DNA of 33,329 bases from contig JALONU010000007.1 of the NCBI GenBank assembly GCA_025454775.1, positions 1 through 33,329 of the forward strand, in the 5' to 3' direction. Positions 15,683 through 23,386 of the stretch are shown one piece after another. The notes below the pieces were generated by a model. That model worked only from the letters and a program-made list of their open reading frames with translations, ran no database searches and had not been told where the DNA came from. The position numbers and the translations under genes were made by a program. Each line of letters starts with the position of its first letter. Positions within the stretch are counted from its first letter, which is position 1. The stretch is from Bacteroidales bacterium (GTDB lineage Bacteria; Bacteroidota; Bacteroidia; Bacteroidales; VadinHA17).

Positions 15683-15768
15683 GAGGATGTCTCAGGAGCC
15701 CTGAGAACCGCAGCATACATCATGTAAGCCATCACGCGGTTAAGGTTTATTTGCCCTGAGACATCCTC
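15683..15768. repeat. Inverted repeat in the susD-GH10 spacer
   Basis: GAGGATGTCTCAGG (15683-15696) and CCTGAGACATCCTC (15755-15768) are perfect 14-bp inverted copies separated by 58 nt. An inner CTCAGG/CCTGAG pair allows an alternative small stem at the left arm. There is no following U-run on either strand. It may be an mRNA structure that sets relative susD and GH10 levels, or a small repeat element. Confidence 0.6.
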
Positions 15769-15780
15769 CTCATATATCAG

Positions 15781-17730
15781 TTAGTATCCCGGATTCTGGT
15801 ATGCAGCTTTTTCCTCCGGGGTCGCCTCCATGCCATCGAGTTGTGACTGCGGGATCGGGCGCAGATACAGGTATGGTTGTATGCTGCGTGTAACAGTTAC
15901 CGCGTTATGGTCTCCTTTCACACTGGATGCTATCCTGTAGGTAGCAGCTATTTCGCCCCATTTCTGCGTGCGTACCAGGTCCCACCAGCGCCATCCTTCG
16001 CCATAGTATTCACGCGAACGTTCTGCCAGGATATAATCAAGGGTTATTGTAGCCGGTGTTGCAGTTTCCATATCAGTGCTGTGGTCCACAACTTTAGCTA
16101 CATTACCTGCCCTGTCCCATTTCCATACTCCGGCACGTTTACGTATGACATTTATAAGGTCCCTTGCTGTTTTACCTGCCTGGGTCGTTGCTCCCTGAAC
16201 AGCTGCCTCAGCAGCTATGAAATAGAATTCGGAGAATTTGGCAATGTTGAAAGGCCTGGTGACTGCGGCATTGGGCTGTCCCAATCCCCCGGCATTGTCG
16301 GTCCGGTAAGTACTCATTTTCCAGGTACCCGGGTAAGTCACACGGCTGATGCCTGCAGGAGAAACCACATAGTCAGCTCTCCCCGGAAGAACGCCTCCGC
16401 CGACATTGCTCGGACCTGCTCCTGTCGGATAGGTGATCGGCGTTGCGGGTTCATCGGGAAGAAAAGTCAGTATTGCGTCACCGGGATAAACCTGCAATCC
16501 GTTGGCACCATAGTAGAATGCTGTGGCATCTCCGCCTTTGGGCCAGTTGCCTCTGTAAACAGTTGTAAAAGTGCCGTCAAACCTTGAGTCATTTGTCTTA
16601 TCTGCAAAAGTATTTACAAATGCCTCAATAGTCGGCGCCATACGTGTCCAGGGACGTCCGAGGTCCTGGGATGCTTCACGCAGAACTACAGGTGTCAGGC
16701 TTGAACCGTCAGGATTTTTGCCGCTGCGTATCTCAGTATAGTTCCATGTCATCATCCAGCAGGCAAAATTGTCAGCACCGCCTCCTCCTCCATATGTCAG
16801 ACTCGAGCCGTTGTATTTCTCGCTTGTCTGGGTATGATCCGCATAAAGCAGCATTTCCTTGTTGCGGTCATTTCCCCCTTTGTTCAGTTCATAGAACGTC
16901 GGCATAAGGCCGTAAGGTCCTGGGTTATCGATGGCCGTTGTTGCTACATTGTAGGCTTCCTGGAAATACCATGCGGCATTATGGCCATCAGGATCGGTCC
17001 TGTCGCTTACCGGGTAAGTTGGTATGTTGTTGGGATTCAGAAGCCACCATGCATATGTCAGGTATGCCTTTGACAGGAACAAGCGTGCCACATTCTTGGT
17101 CACAGTACCTGTTAACCTTCCTGTTTCAGGAAGATCGGCTATAGCCGTCAGCAGGTCAGGGAATACGGCTTTGGTATATACTTCAGGTACCGTGTTCCGC
17201 ACTGAGTTCCTTGCAGGATTGATGTTGAACTTAAGTTCCCCTGCACCCATATCCAGAGGCACGCCTCCATAGGTCTGCACCAGCATAAAATAATCGAATG
17301 CACGGAAGAAGCGGGCTTCGGCTATCAATGAGGCTGCGAGCCCTACGTCGGTGGCATTTTCGATGATCCCGCTTGCGGTGTTGATTGCAGGAAATGCGTT
17401 ATCCCACAGAGTATTAGTACCGCCAGGGACTGTTGGAGTGATATTCCCCTGTCCGCTGACATCCATAACCTTGAAGTTCGCATCAGCACTCTGGGCGTAG
17501 GTCGCCTCATCAGTACCCGTGACACCCGTGTTGTACCAGTATGCATTCCCCCAGATATAGCGAAGATGTGCATACAGCGAAGTCAGTCCTCCATTGACAC
17601 CCTGTTCGGTCTTGAAGAATCCGGGTTCAAATAAGCTTCGCGGTTGTTCTTCCAGAATATTAGAACAGGCTGACAGAAACAACATCAGTAGAGTTGCTCT
17701 TATTATCTTTTTTATATGTACTTGTTTCAT
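15781..17730 (-). CDS. SusD/RagB-family glycan-binding lipoprotein
   Basis: Outer-membrane surface lipoprotein that binds oligosaccharide and caps the SusC channel. The 649-aa precursor has a lipoprotein signal (LMLFLSAC, C22) and then SNILEEQPRSLF, a typical SusD N-terminus. TPR-like helical segments are visible (AEARFFRAFDYFMLVQTYGGVPL; KNVARLFLSKAYLTYAWWLL) and the C-terminal LAERSREYYGEGWRWWDLVRT and YLRPIPQSQLDG motifs are diagnostic. It is 10 nt downstream of susC. Ligand specificity cannot be read, but the GH10/GH67/GH3 genes around it point to xylan oligosaccharides. Confidence 0.96.
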   Translation of the reverse strand: MKQVHIKKIIRATLLMLFLSACSNILEEQPRSLFEPGFFKTEQGVNGGLTSLYAHLRYIWGNAYWYNTGVTGTDEATYAQSADANFKVMDVSGQGNITPTVPGGTNTLWDNAFPAINTASGIIENATDVGLAASLIAEARFFRAFDYFMLVQTYGGVPLDMGAGELKFNINPARNSVRNTVPEVYTKAVFPDLLTAIADLPETGRLTGTVTKNVARLFLSKAYLTYAWWLLNPNNIPTYPVSDRTDPDGHNAAWYFQEAYNVATTAIDNPGPYGLMPTFYELNKGGNDRNKEMLLYADHTQTSEKYNGSSLTYGGGGGADNFACWMMTWNYTEIRSGKNPDGSSLTPVVLREASQDLGRPWTRMAPTIEAFVNTFADKTNDSRFDGTFTTVYRGNWPKGGDATAFYYGANGLQVYPGDAILTFLPDEPATPITYPTGAGPSNVGGGVLPGRADYVVSPAGISRVTYPGTWKMSTYRTDNAGGLGQPNAAVTRPFNIAKFSEFYFIAAEAAVQGATTQAGKTARDLINVIRKRAGVWKWDRAGNVAKVVDHSTDMETATPATITLDYILAERSREYYGEGWRWWDLVRTQKWGEIAATYRIASSVKGDHNAVTVTRSIQPYLYLRPIPQSQLDGMEATPEEKAAYQNPGY

Positions 17731-17741
17731 TTTGCAGCTAA

Positions 17742-20700
17742 TTAAAAGGTCAGATTTACTCCAAACACGAAGTTCCGGGTTGACGGTGCATTAAAGGCAA
17801 CCGTTAAGATACGGCTGTTGAGCCCTCCTGTTGCAACGTTCTGGTTTCCGTAAGAGTTGGTTTCCGGATCCATTCCCATTTCCTTGTTGAATTCTGAGAA
17901 CAGAACAAAAGGATTCTGAACAGTGAAGTATACACGCATTTTAAGATCAGGAGTCCTGATCAGATTCTTATTCAGGTCATACCCGAGTGAAATGCTGCGC
18001 ACCTTCATATATGTGCCGTCAAAGTATTGCATGGTGCTCAGATACTTCGGGTTATCACCTACGAGGACACCGCTCGGAGCAGGATACTTGGCATCAGTGT
18101 TTTCACTTGTATAGTAGTCAACCTTGATATTACCCCTTCGGCCTGTCATCAGGTTGAGGTAACTGCTGGGCCCGTTCAGCGTACTGACAAGAATGCCGTT
18201 CAGCTGGAAACCGCCTATAACACTCAGATCAAGTCCTTTCCAGGCTACCCGGGTATTGAATCCTCCCCAGAAATCCGGATCGACATCCATGATTTGCCTG
18301 TCGTCTGAATTTATCTGCCGGGTTGGCGTCCCGTCAGGATTAAATTCTCCTGTATATTTCACCTTAATCATGCCGACATTTCCTCCGGGTTCCAGGATAC
18401 TCAGATACTGATCTTCTGCCTGCCATAATCCAATCCTCTCGTAGTCGTAGATTGCGTTTATGTTATGGCCCACGAACCAACCGTTTCCTTCATCACGGGT
18501 CTGCCCTGAAGCAAGTGATACCAGTTCATTCCTGTTTGCTGTAAGGTTGAGCCCGGCTTCCCACGTCAGTCCGCCTTCACTTTCAATAATAACTCCGTTG
18601 AGTGCAAATTCGATCCCTGTATTCCTGGTAGCTCCGATATTTGCCGTATAACTGCTAACACCTGATGTCCGCGGCAGGCTGAGACCAAGCAGGAGATCCT
18701 TAGTATTCGAGATGTAATACTCAATTGTTCCCGACAACCTGCTCTTGAGCAAGGTGAAATCAAGACCCAGGTTCCAGGTTTCGGAATACTCCCATCCCAG
18801 TGCCGGATTCGGCAGCTGTGTGACATAGTATCCGGTTGCATATGTAGCATCTCCAAAGTTGTAGTCCCTGGAGCTCAGGCGGCCGAGGGTGCTGTAAGTT
18901 TCAACAGCCTGGTTGGATGTTTGCCCGTAACCGGCACGGATCTTCAGCTTGTCGATGAAAGAGATGTTTTTCATGAATGACTCATTGCCGATATTCCAAC
19001 CCACTGATACAGCGGGATATGTATGCCATTTATGTCCTTCTGCAAGTCTTGAGGATGCATCTGCACGGATTGTTGCCGTGAGCATATACCTGTTGTCGTA
19101 TTCGTACATCACGCGTCCCATATATGAAAGCAGGCCGTTCTGAGCATAACCTCCGGGATTTGTTGTGATCTCGCCCAGCGACTGCCCAAGGCTGTAGAAC
19201 TGGAAAGCATTGGACGGGATCCCTTTAGCAGCGGTCCCCGAATTGAAGGAAGTGAACTGGTCGGCTTCGTAGAGCGCAACTGCGTTCACCCGGTGCTTTC
19301 CGGCAAACAGATGATCGTAGCTCAGCAGGTTCTGGACGTTCCAGTGGTAATTATGATAATTGCTGATGGATGCAGTCGAAATGGTCGTAGGATTATCACT
19401 TCCGACGCCCGTTGCGGTGAAGCTGCCGTTGTTGTCCTGCATGAAATCGAGTCCGAGGGTGAAACGGTACTTCAGGCCCTGTATCCATGGGATTTTAACT
19501 TCACCGTATATCGAATTATACGTTGAATATCCCCTGCTCTGGCTCAGCCATTCATCCTCCAGTCCTTCCACAATGGACCTTGTATAGTTAAACTGGTTGT
19601 CCAGCGTCATCCTGATCACTCTTTTCAATGTACCGTCCGTATTGTAAGGATCGGATATGGGTGACAGGCTTAACACTCCGTACAGGCCTACCTGGTTGCC
19701 TTCTGTCTGGTTATAGTTGCTGTTGGTATTGAAGCCGAACATAAAATACTTGCCCACCTCCTGGTCGATTGCGCCGCGGAGGGAATAACGGGTGAACTTG
19801 TTGGTCGGGATAACGCCCTGGTCGCGAAGATATCCTAAGCCGAAATTATAGCTTCCGTTTGTTGTCCCTCCGCTGAGGCTTATATCATGGCTCGCCTGGA
19901 ATCCGTCCCTGAAAAACAGGTCCTGCCAGTCGGTATTCACATCGTCTAATTCATCAGGACCGTTTGTATACCTGGCAGAAGCCGTACGCAGGGCAACGAA
20001 TTCGGATCCTTCCATCATTGGGTATTTGGAGAAGATCTTGTTTATGCTCTGGCGTCCGCTGTAGGTGATTTTTGCCTTTTGCCCCTTTTCACCCCTGTTG
20101 GTGGTGATCATGATAACACCGTTTGCGCCCCGTGACCCATAGATAGCTGTTGCCGAAGCATCCTTAAGGATATCGATGCTCTTGATATCGTCGTTGTTGA
20201 TCTCGTTGATGGATCCGACAAACGGAATTCCGTCGAGCACCACCAGGGGATCATTTGTTGCCGTGAGTGAGCGTGAACCCCTGATCCTTATCTGCAGGGC
20301 TGACCCGGGACGTGTTGATGTCTGGGTAAGTTCAACGCCCGGGAGCCTTCCCTGCACCGACTGGGTGAAGCTGTGCGACGGTATGGCGCGAAGTGCTTCT
20401 CCGCCTATTGAAGCCACAGATCCGGTAACAGCTTCCCTGCGCTGAGTACCGTAACCCACAACAACAACCTCTTCCAGTTGTGTCAGCTCCTGCAGAAGGG
20501 AAACATTCAGCTCTGCCTTGTTCCCGACTGCGATCTCCTGTGTCTGGTATCCGATAAAGGACACCAGGAGTACGGCCTGGGGAGGTACATTCTCCAGTAC
20601 ATAATTACCGTTCATGTCGGTTGTTGTTCCACGGGTGGTTCCCCTGATCACGACCGTTGCCCCTGTTATCGGAACACCTTTATCATCAGTAACAACACCC

Positions 20701-21095
20701 CTGACTATATTCTGCTGGAGATCGGCCTGTTCACGGATGTTCTTTTTGAGTGAGATTACTATCAGGTTGTTTTCAAAAACCTTATAAGTATAGTCTGTGG
20801 ATTCGAGGATTTTGTCAAGGACCTGGTTTATGTCCCTGTTTTTTACCTCCAGATTGATGACCTTGCTGGCAGATTCGAATTCATCATTGTAAAAGAAGCG
20901 GTAATTGCTCCCCTGCTCAATGATGTCGAAGACATCTCTGACCGTTTTGCCTTCGGCTTTGAAGGAAAACTGTCCAAATCCCGTTGCTGAAATATTCAGG
21001 GTGAAAACCACCAACATAATGGCTGAAAGTTTCATAATTAGGAGGATTTTACGTTTTTTCCTTTGAGAAAAAAAAGAACCTGGTTTAATTTTCAT
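17742..21095 (-). CDS. SusC/RagA TonB-dependent transporter with N-terminal STN signalling domain
   Basis: Outer-membrane importer of oligosaccharides (1117 aa). After a signal region (about 16-42) comes an STN domain (about 43-115: KAEGKTVRDVFDIIEQGSNYRFFYND) that contacts FecR. Next is a carboxypeptidase-regulatory-like domain (about 129-205), a TonB-box-like EEVVVVGYGTQ (208-218), a plug (about 220-330, with ATAIYGSRGANGVIMITT) and the beta-barrel, ending in ...FVFGVNLTF with the terminal aromatic residue expected for barrel assembly. The STN domain, together with the adjacent fecR and ECF sigma genes, predicts cell-surface signalling in which cargo binding activates transcription of this operon. 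The start at 21095 is used; 21035 is an alternative. Confidence 0.96.
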   Translation of the reverse strand: MKIKPGSFFSQRKKRKILLIMKLSAIMLVVFTLNISATGFGQFSFKAEGKTVRDVFDIIEQGSNYRFFYNDEFESASKVINLEVKNRDINQVLDKILESTDYTYKVFENNLIVISLKKNIREQADLQQNIVRGVVTDDKGVPITGATVVIRGTTRGTTTDMNGNYVLENVPPQAVLLVSFIGYQTQEIAVGNKAELNVSLLQELTQLEEVVVVGYGTQRREAVTGSVASIGGEALRAIPSHSFTQSVQGRLPGVELTQTSTRPGSALQIRIRGSRSLTATNDPLVVLDGIPFVGSINEINNDDIKSIDILKDASATAIYGSRGANGVIMITTNRGEKGQKAKITYSGRQSINKIFSKYPMMEGSEFVALRTASARYTNGPDELDDVNTDWQDLFFRDGFQASHDISLSGGTTNGSYNFGLGYLRDQGVIPTNKFTRYSLRGAIDQEVGKYFMFGFNTNSNYNQTEGNQVGLYGVLSLSPISDPYNTDGTLKRVIRMTLDNQFNYTRSIVEGLEDEWLSQSRGYSTYNSIYGEVKIPWIQGLKYRFTLGLDFMQDNNGSFTATGVGSDNPTTISTASISNYHNYHWNVQNLLSYDHLFAGKHRVNAVALYEADQFTSFNSGTAAKGIPSNAFQFYSLGQSLGEITTNPGGYAQNGLLSYMGRVMYEYDNRYMLTATIRADASSRLAEGHKWHTYPAVSVGWNIGNESFMKNISFIDKLKIRAGYGQTSNQAVETYSTLGRLSSRDYNFGDATYATGYYVTQLPNPALGWEYSETWNLGLDFTLLKSRLSGTIEYYISNTKDLLLGLSLPRTSGVSSYTANIGATRNTGIEFALNGVIIESEGGLTWEAGLNLTANRNELVSLASGQTRDEGNGWFVGHNINAIYDYERIGLWQAEDQYLSILEPGGNVGMIKVKYTGEFNPDGTPTRQINSDDRQIMDVDPDFWGGFNTRVAWKGLDLSVIGGFQLNGILVSTLNGPSSYLNLMTGRRGNIKVDYYTSENTDAKYPAPSGVLVGDNPKYLSTMQYFDGTYMKVRSISLGYDLNKNLIRTPDLKMRVYFTVQNPFVLFSEFNKEMGMDPETNSYGNQNVATGGLNSRILTVAFNAPSTRNFVFGVNLTF

Positions 21096-21134
21096 AATTT
21101 TGTGCGACGTTAGTTGGAGTTAAACATTATTTAT

Positions 21135-21210
21135 CCCAGTTATCACTGGGTAATTGCATGGCATTAACTTTGACTTCATCAGGGGGGAATTAGCCGCGAA
21201 CTAGTTCCCC
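21135..21210. promoter_or_regulatory. Stem-loops in the fecR-susC spacer
   Basis: CCCAGT-TATC-ACTGGG (21135-21150) and a 10-bp stem with one G-T pair (GGGGAATTAG, 21184-21193, with CTAGTTCCCC, 21201-21210) lie in the 214-bp susC leader. On the minus strand neither is followed by a T-run. They may end the fecR transcript or shape the susC 5' leader. No clear -33/-7 pair was identified. Confidence 0.4.
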
Positions 21211-21309
21211 TTCTTTTCAATGGAGGGAGGGTGGACTTTTCATAGGCAGGCTGGTTTAGGTTAGACTTCGGTTAATAATGTGTTCTGTTAATATTCTGGC
21301 TTTCTGATT

Positions 21310-22452
21310 TCACTCCGGTTGTTCCTTGCTTGGAAAAAGCAGAACAGTCTTTTTATCAAGCAGATAATCAACTGGTGCGGTGAGAGTTATCACATCAAGT
21401 ACCTGTTGCAGGGTCTCGTCAAGCAGTACACCCGAGAAGCGGTGTTTCTTGATTTCACTGCTGCTGAAAACAAATGTCACATTGTATTTCCGCTGAAGTT
21501 TGGTGCAGAGACTTTCGAGGTTTTCGCTTCTTATTATCAGTTTATTCTGTGTCCAGGCAGTCGCCTGTTCAACATCGGTTTCAGGCGAGACCAGCAGATC
21601 GGCAGTTTCAATCTTTTGGATCTTAACAGCCTGTGGTTCTATTTCCTTTATCTTTTCCAGTGTCAGCAGGTCAGACTGCTCGGCATATATTGCCTTCTGA
21701 TTCGGTTTAAGTATCAGCACTTTATCCTTGTCGCTGTTCCCTTTATGTGAAATCTCAACTTCACCGTCGACGAGCGTTGTTTCAATTATACCCTCTTCCG
21801 AATATGCTTTTACGTTAAATTCAGTGCCCGTAGCCTTGATGTTTATATTACCTGCATTTACCACCAGGGGCAGATCTGTATTGCTTGCAACCCTGAAATA
21901 CGCTTCGCCTTCGAGCGTCAGATCGCGGTTGTTCAGGTTGTAATCGCTCCTGTATTTTATCATGCTTCCGGCATTGAGCAGGACCTCTGTCCCGTCATTC
22001 AGTCTTACCTCAGACCTTGCTCCCAGCGGAGCCTTTACCTCGATATATGCCGCGCTTACAGGTTGTTCGGTAACGGTCACCTTGCCAGCCGGGCTGAAAA
22101 CAGTTCCCAGGAAGAAACCGAAACAGATGATCGCAGCCGCCGAAACAGCCTGAATAACCAGTCTTCTAACCCTGATCCGTCTGTTCTCATTCTCTTTTTC
22201 CTTTTCCTGCTCATCCCTGTGATTTATCTCATTCATCAGCTCAGTGTATATCCTCTCAAAATCAACCCGGCTGATGTTTTCTCCTGCTTCCTGGAAGTCG
22301 TTCAGCTGCGAGAGCAGCTCTTCCTTCGACGATCTTTCGTCCTTCACAGATCCCAGCAGTTCAATTAGCTTATTCTTCTCTTCACCCGTACACTTGTCCT
22401 CCAGATACCTTCCGATTAAAAAATCCAGGTCCTTGATACTTCTGATTGTCAT
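21310..22452 (-). CDS. FecR-family anti-sigma factor
   Basis: Inner-membrane anti-sigma/sigma regulator (380 aa). A cytoplasmic N-terminal region (about 1-95) binds the ECF sigma factor; one membrane segment spans about 97-119 (LVIQAVSAAAIICFGFFLGTVF). The periplasmic FecR domain (VKAPLGARSEVRLNDGTEV, LEGEAYFRV, ATGTEFNVKAY) follows, and a C-terminal DUF4974/STN-like domain (ESLCTKLQRKYNVTFVF...FSGVLLDETLQQVLDVI) probably meets the SusC STN domain. It lies 123 bp downstream of the sigma gene on the same strand. The spacer contains a 12-bp palindrome (GGTTTATAAACC, 22546-22557) of unknown role. Confidence 0.94.
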   Translation of the reverse strand: MTIRSIKDLDFLIGRYLEDKCTGEEKNKLIELLGSVKDERSSKEELLSQLNDFQEAGENISRVDFERIYTELMNEINHRDEQEKEKENENRRIRVRRLVIQAVSAAAIICFGFFLGTVFSPAGKVTVTEQPVSAAYIEVKAPLGARSEVRLNDGTEVLLNAGSMIKYRSDYNLNNRDLTLEGEAYFRVASNTDLPLVVNAGNINIKATGTEFNVKAYSEEGIIETTLVDGEVEISHKGNSDKDKVLILKPNQKAIYAEQSDLLTLEKIKEIEPQAVKIQKIETADLLVSPETDVEQATAWTQNKLIIRSENLESLCTKLQRKYNVTFVFSSSEIKKHRFSGVLLDETLQQVLDVITLTAPVDYLLDKKTVLLFPSKEQPE

Positions 22453-22575
22453 AATATAATTGTGGTTAATTCATATAATACAATCCTCACATAGGAAATA
22501 CTCACTGAGTCATAAGAAAAAATGCTAAATTCCGAAAAATGATCCGGTTTATAAACCTGATGGAGCAGGGAAAAC

Positions 22576-23142
22576 CTAGATCCGGAAATAAATGCTCTTC
22601 AGGGCAGCTTTAATTGTTTTTACTGCACGGTAGATCTGATTCTCCACCGTCCTTACCGAAATACCAAGCTTCCGGGCAATTTCCCTGTTGGAAAGACCTC
22701 CGTTCCTGCTGAGCTGAAAGATCCTTTGCTGCTGTTCCGGCAGAACATTTAATATGGAGTTTATGGAATTCTCGAGATCATTGAAGAAAACCTGTTCGTA
22801 GGTAGGATCATACTGAAGAATCCCTGATGCAGCCTGCGCTTCAACATACCTGTTGTGAATTGTTTTTTTCTTGAGGAAATTATAGATGTAGTTTACTGCT
22901 GACCGGTAGATATAACTTTTCACCGGCCAGGCGGGATCGAGCAACTCACGTTTCTCCCAGATCCTGATGAACACCGACTGAACCAGTTCCTCCGCTTCAG
23001 CCTCACTGCCAAGATGTTTCAGCGAGAAGCAGTAAATCTTCCTGCTGTAACGATTATACAGTATTCTGAATGCATCCTTGTCATTCTGCCTGATCCGTTC
23101 AACAAGAAGGCCATCATCAACTGTATCCGTCCTGTTCAGCAT
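22576..23142 (-). CDS. ECF-type RNA polymerase sigma factor (SusCD-associated)
   Basis: A 188-aa group-IV sigma-70 factor. Region 2 is seen in DAFRILYNRYSRKIYCFSLKHLGSEAEAEELVQSVFIRIWEKRELLD, and region 4 in LPEQQQRIFQLSRNGGLSNREIARKLGISVRTVENQIYRAVKTIKAAL, a complete HTH. The length and sequence fit the large Bacteroidetes ECF family that partners FecR. It should drive susCD and perhaps GH10 when released by FecR. A LacI-type operator (23162-23175) lies 20 bp upstream of its start and overlaps the predicted transcription start, so the relay itself may be under sugar-repressor control. Confidence 0.95.
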   Translation of the reverse strand: MLNRTDTVDDGLLVERIRQNDKDAFRILYNRYSRKIYCFSLKHLGSEAEAEELVQSVFIRIWEKRELLDPAWPVKSYIYRSAVNYIYNFLKKKTIHNRYVEAQAASGILQYDPTYEQVFFNDLENSINSILNVLPEQQQRIFQLSRNGGLSNREIARKLGISVRTVENQIYRAVKTIKAALKSIYFRI

Positions 23143-23161
23143 AAGGAATTAAATAGTTTCT

Positions 23162-23175
23162 TACAACCGGTTGCA
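23162..23175. promoter_or_regulatory. LacI-type operator (site O2) at the ECF sigma promoter
   Basis: TACAACCGGTTGCA is one base from the perfect palindrome TGCAACCGGTTGCA. On the minus strand it directly follows a -7-like TACTTTTC (23180-23187), so a bound repressor would cover the predicted sigma-gene start site. Its centre is 117 bp from that of O3, close to a whole number of helical turns. Confidence 0.7.
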
Positions 23176-23278
23176 GATAGAAAAGTATAAAATTAAAATT
23201 ATTTTAAAAACCCGGATAGTCAAAAGGGAACTAAAACAGTCACTGTGCATGTGGTATAACCCCTTCCATAAATGGCCA

Positions 23279-23292
23279 TGCAACCGATTGCA
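23279..23292. promoter_or_regulatory. LacI-type operator (site O3) upstream of the beta-propeller gene
   Basis: TGCAACCGATTGCA is the exact reverse complement of O1 at 5525-5538. It lies 95 bp upstream of the plus-strand gene at 23387, and upstream of a -7-like TATCTTTA (23328-23335). The 244-bp spacer 23143-23386 contains O2 and O3 and nothing else recognisable. Confidence 0.75.
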
Positions 23293-23386
23293 ATCCATTT
23301 ATCCTTCAGATTCTGGAACAAATTTCTTATCTTTATATTTATTGGCCATCCTCATACCCCCTTTAAATCAATATAATTCACAGAAA

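Noticed and set aside
22546-22557. GGTTTATAAACC palindrome as an ECF-sigma terminator or operator
   Set aside because: It is short, lacks a loop and a clean T-run, and does not recur in the window, so no role was assigned.
23171-23386. N-terminal extension of the beta-propeller protein, or a small gene in this spacer
   Set aside because: The frame crosses operators O2 and O3; the signal peptide starts at 23387.
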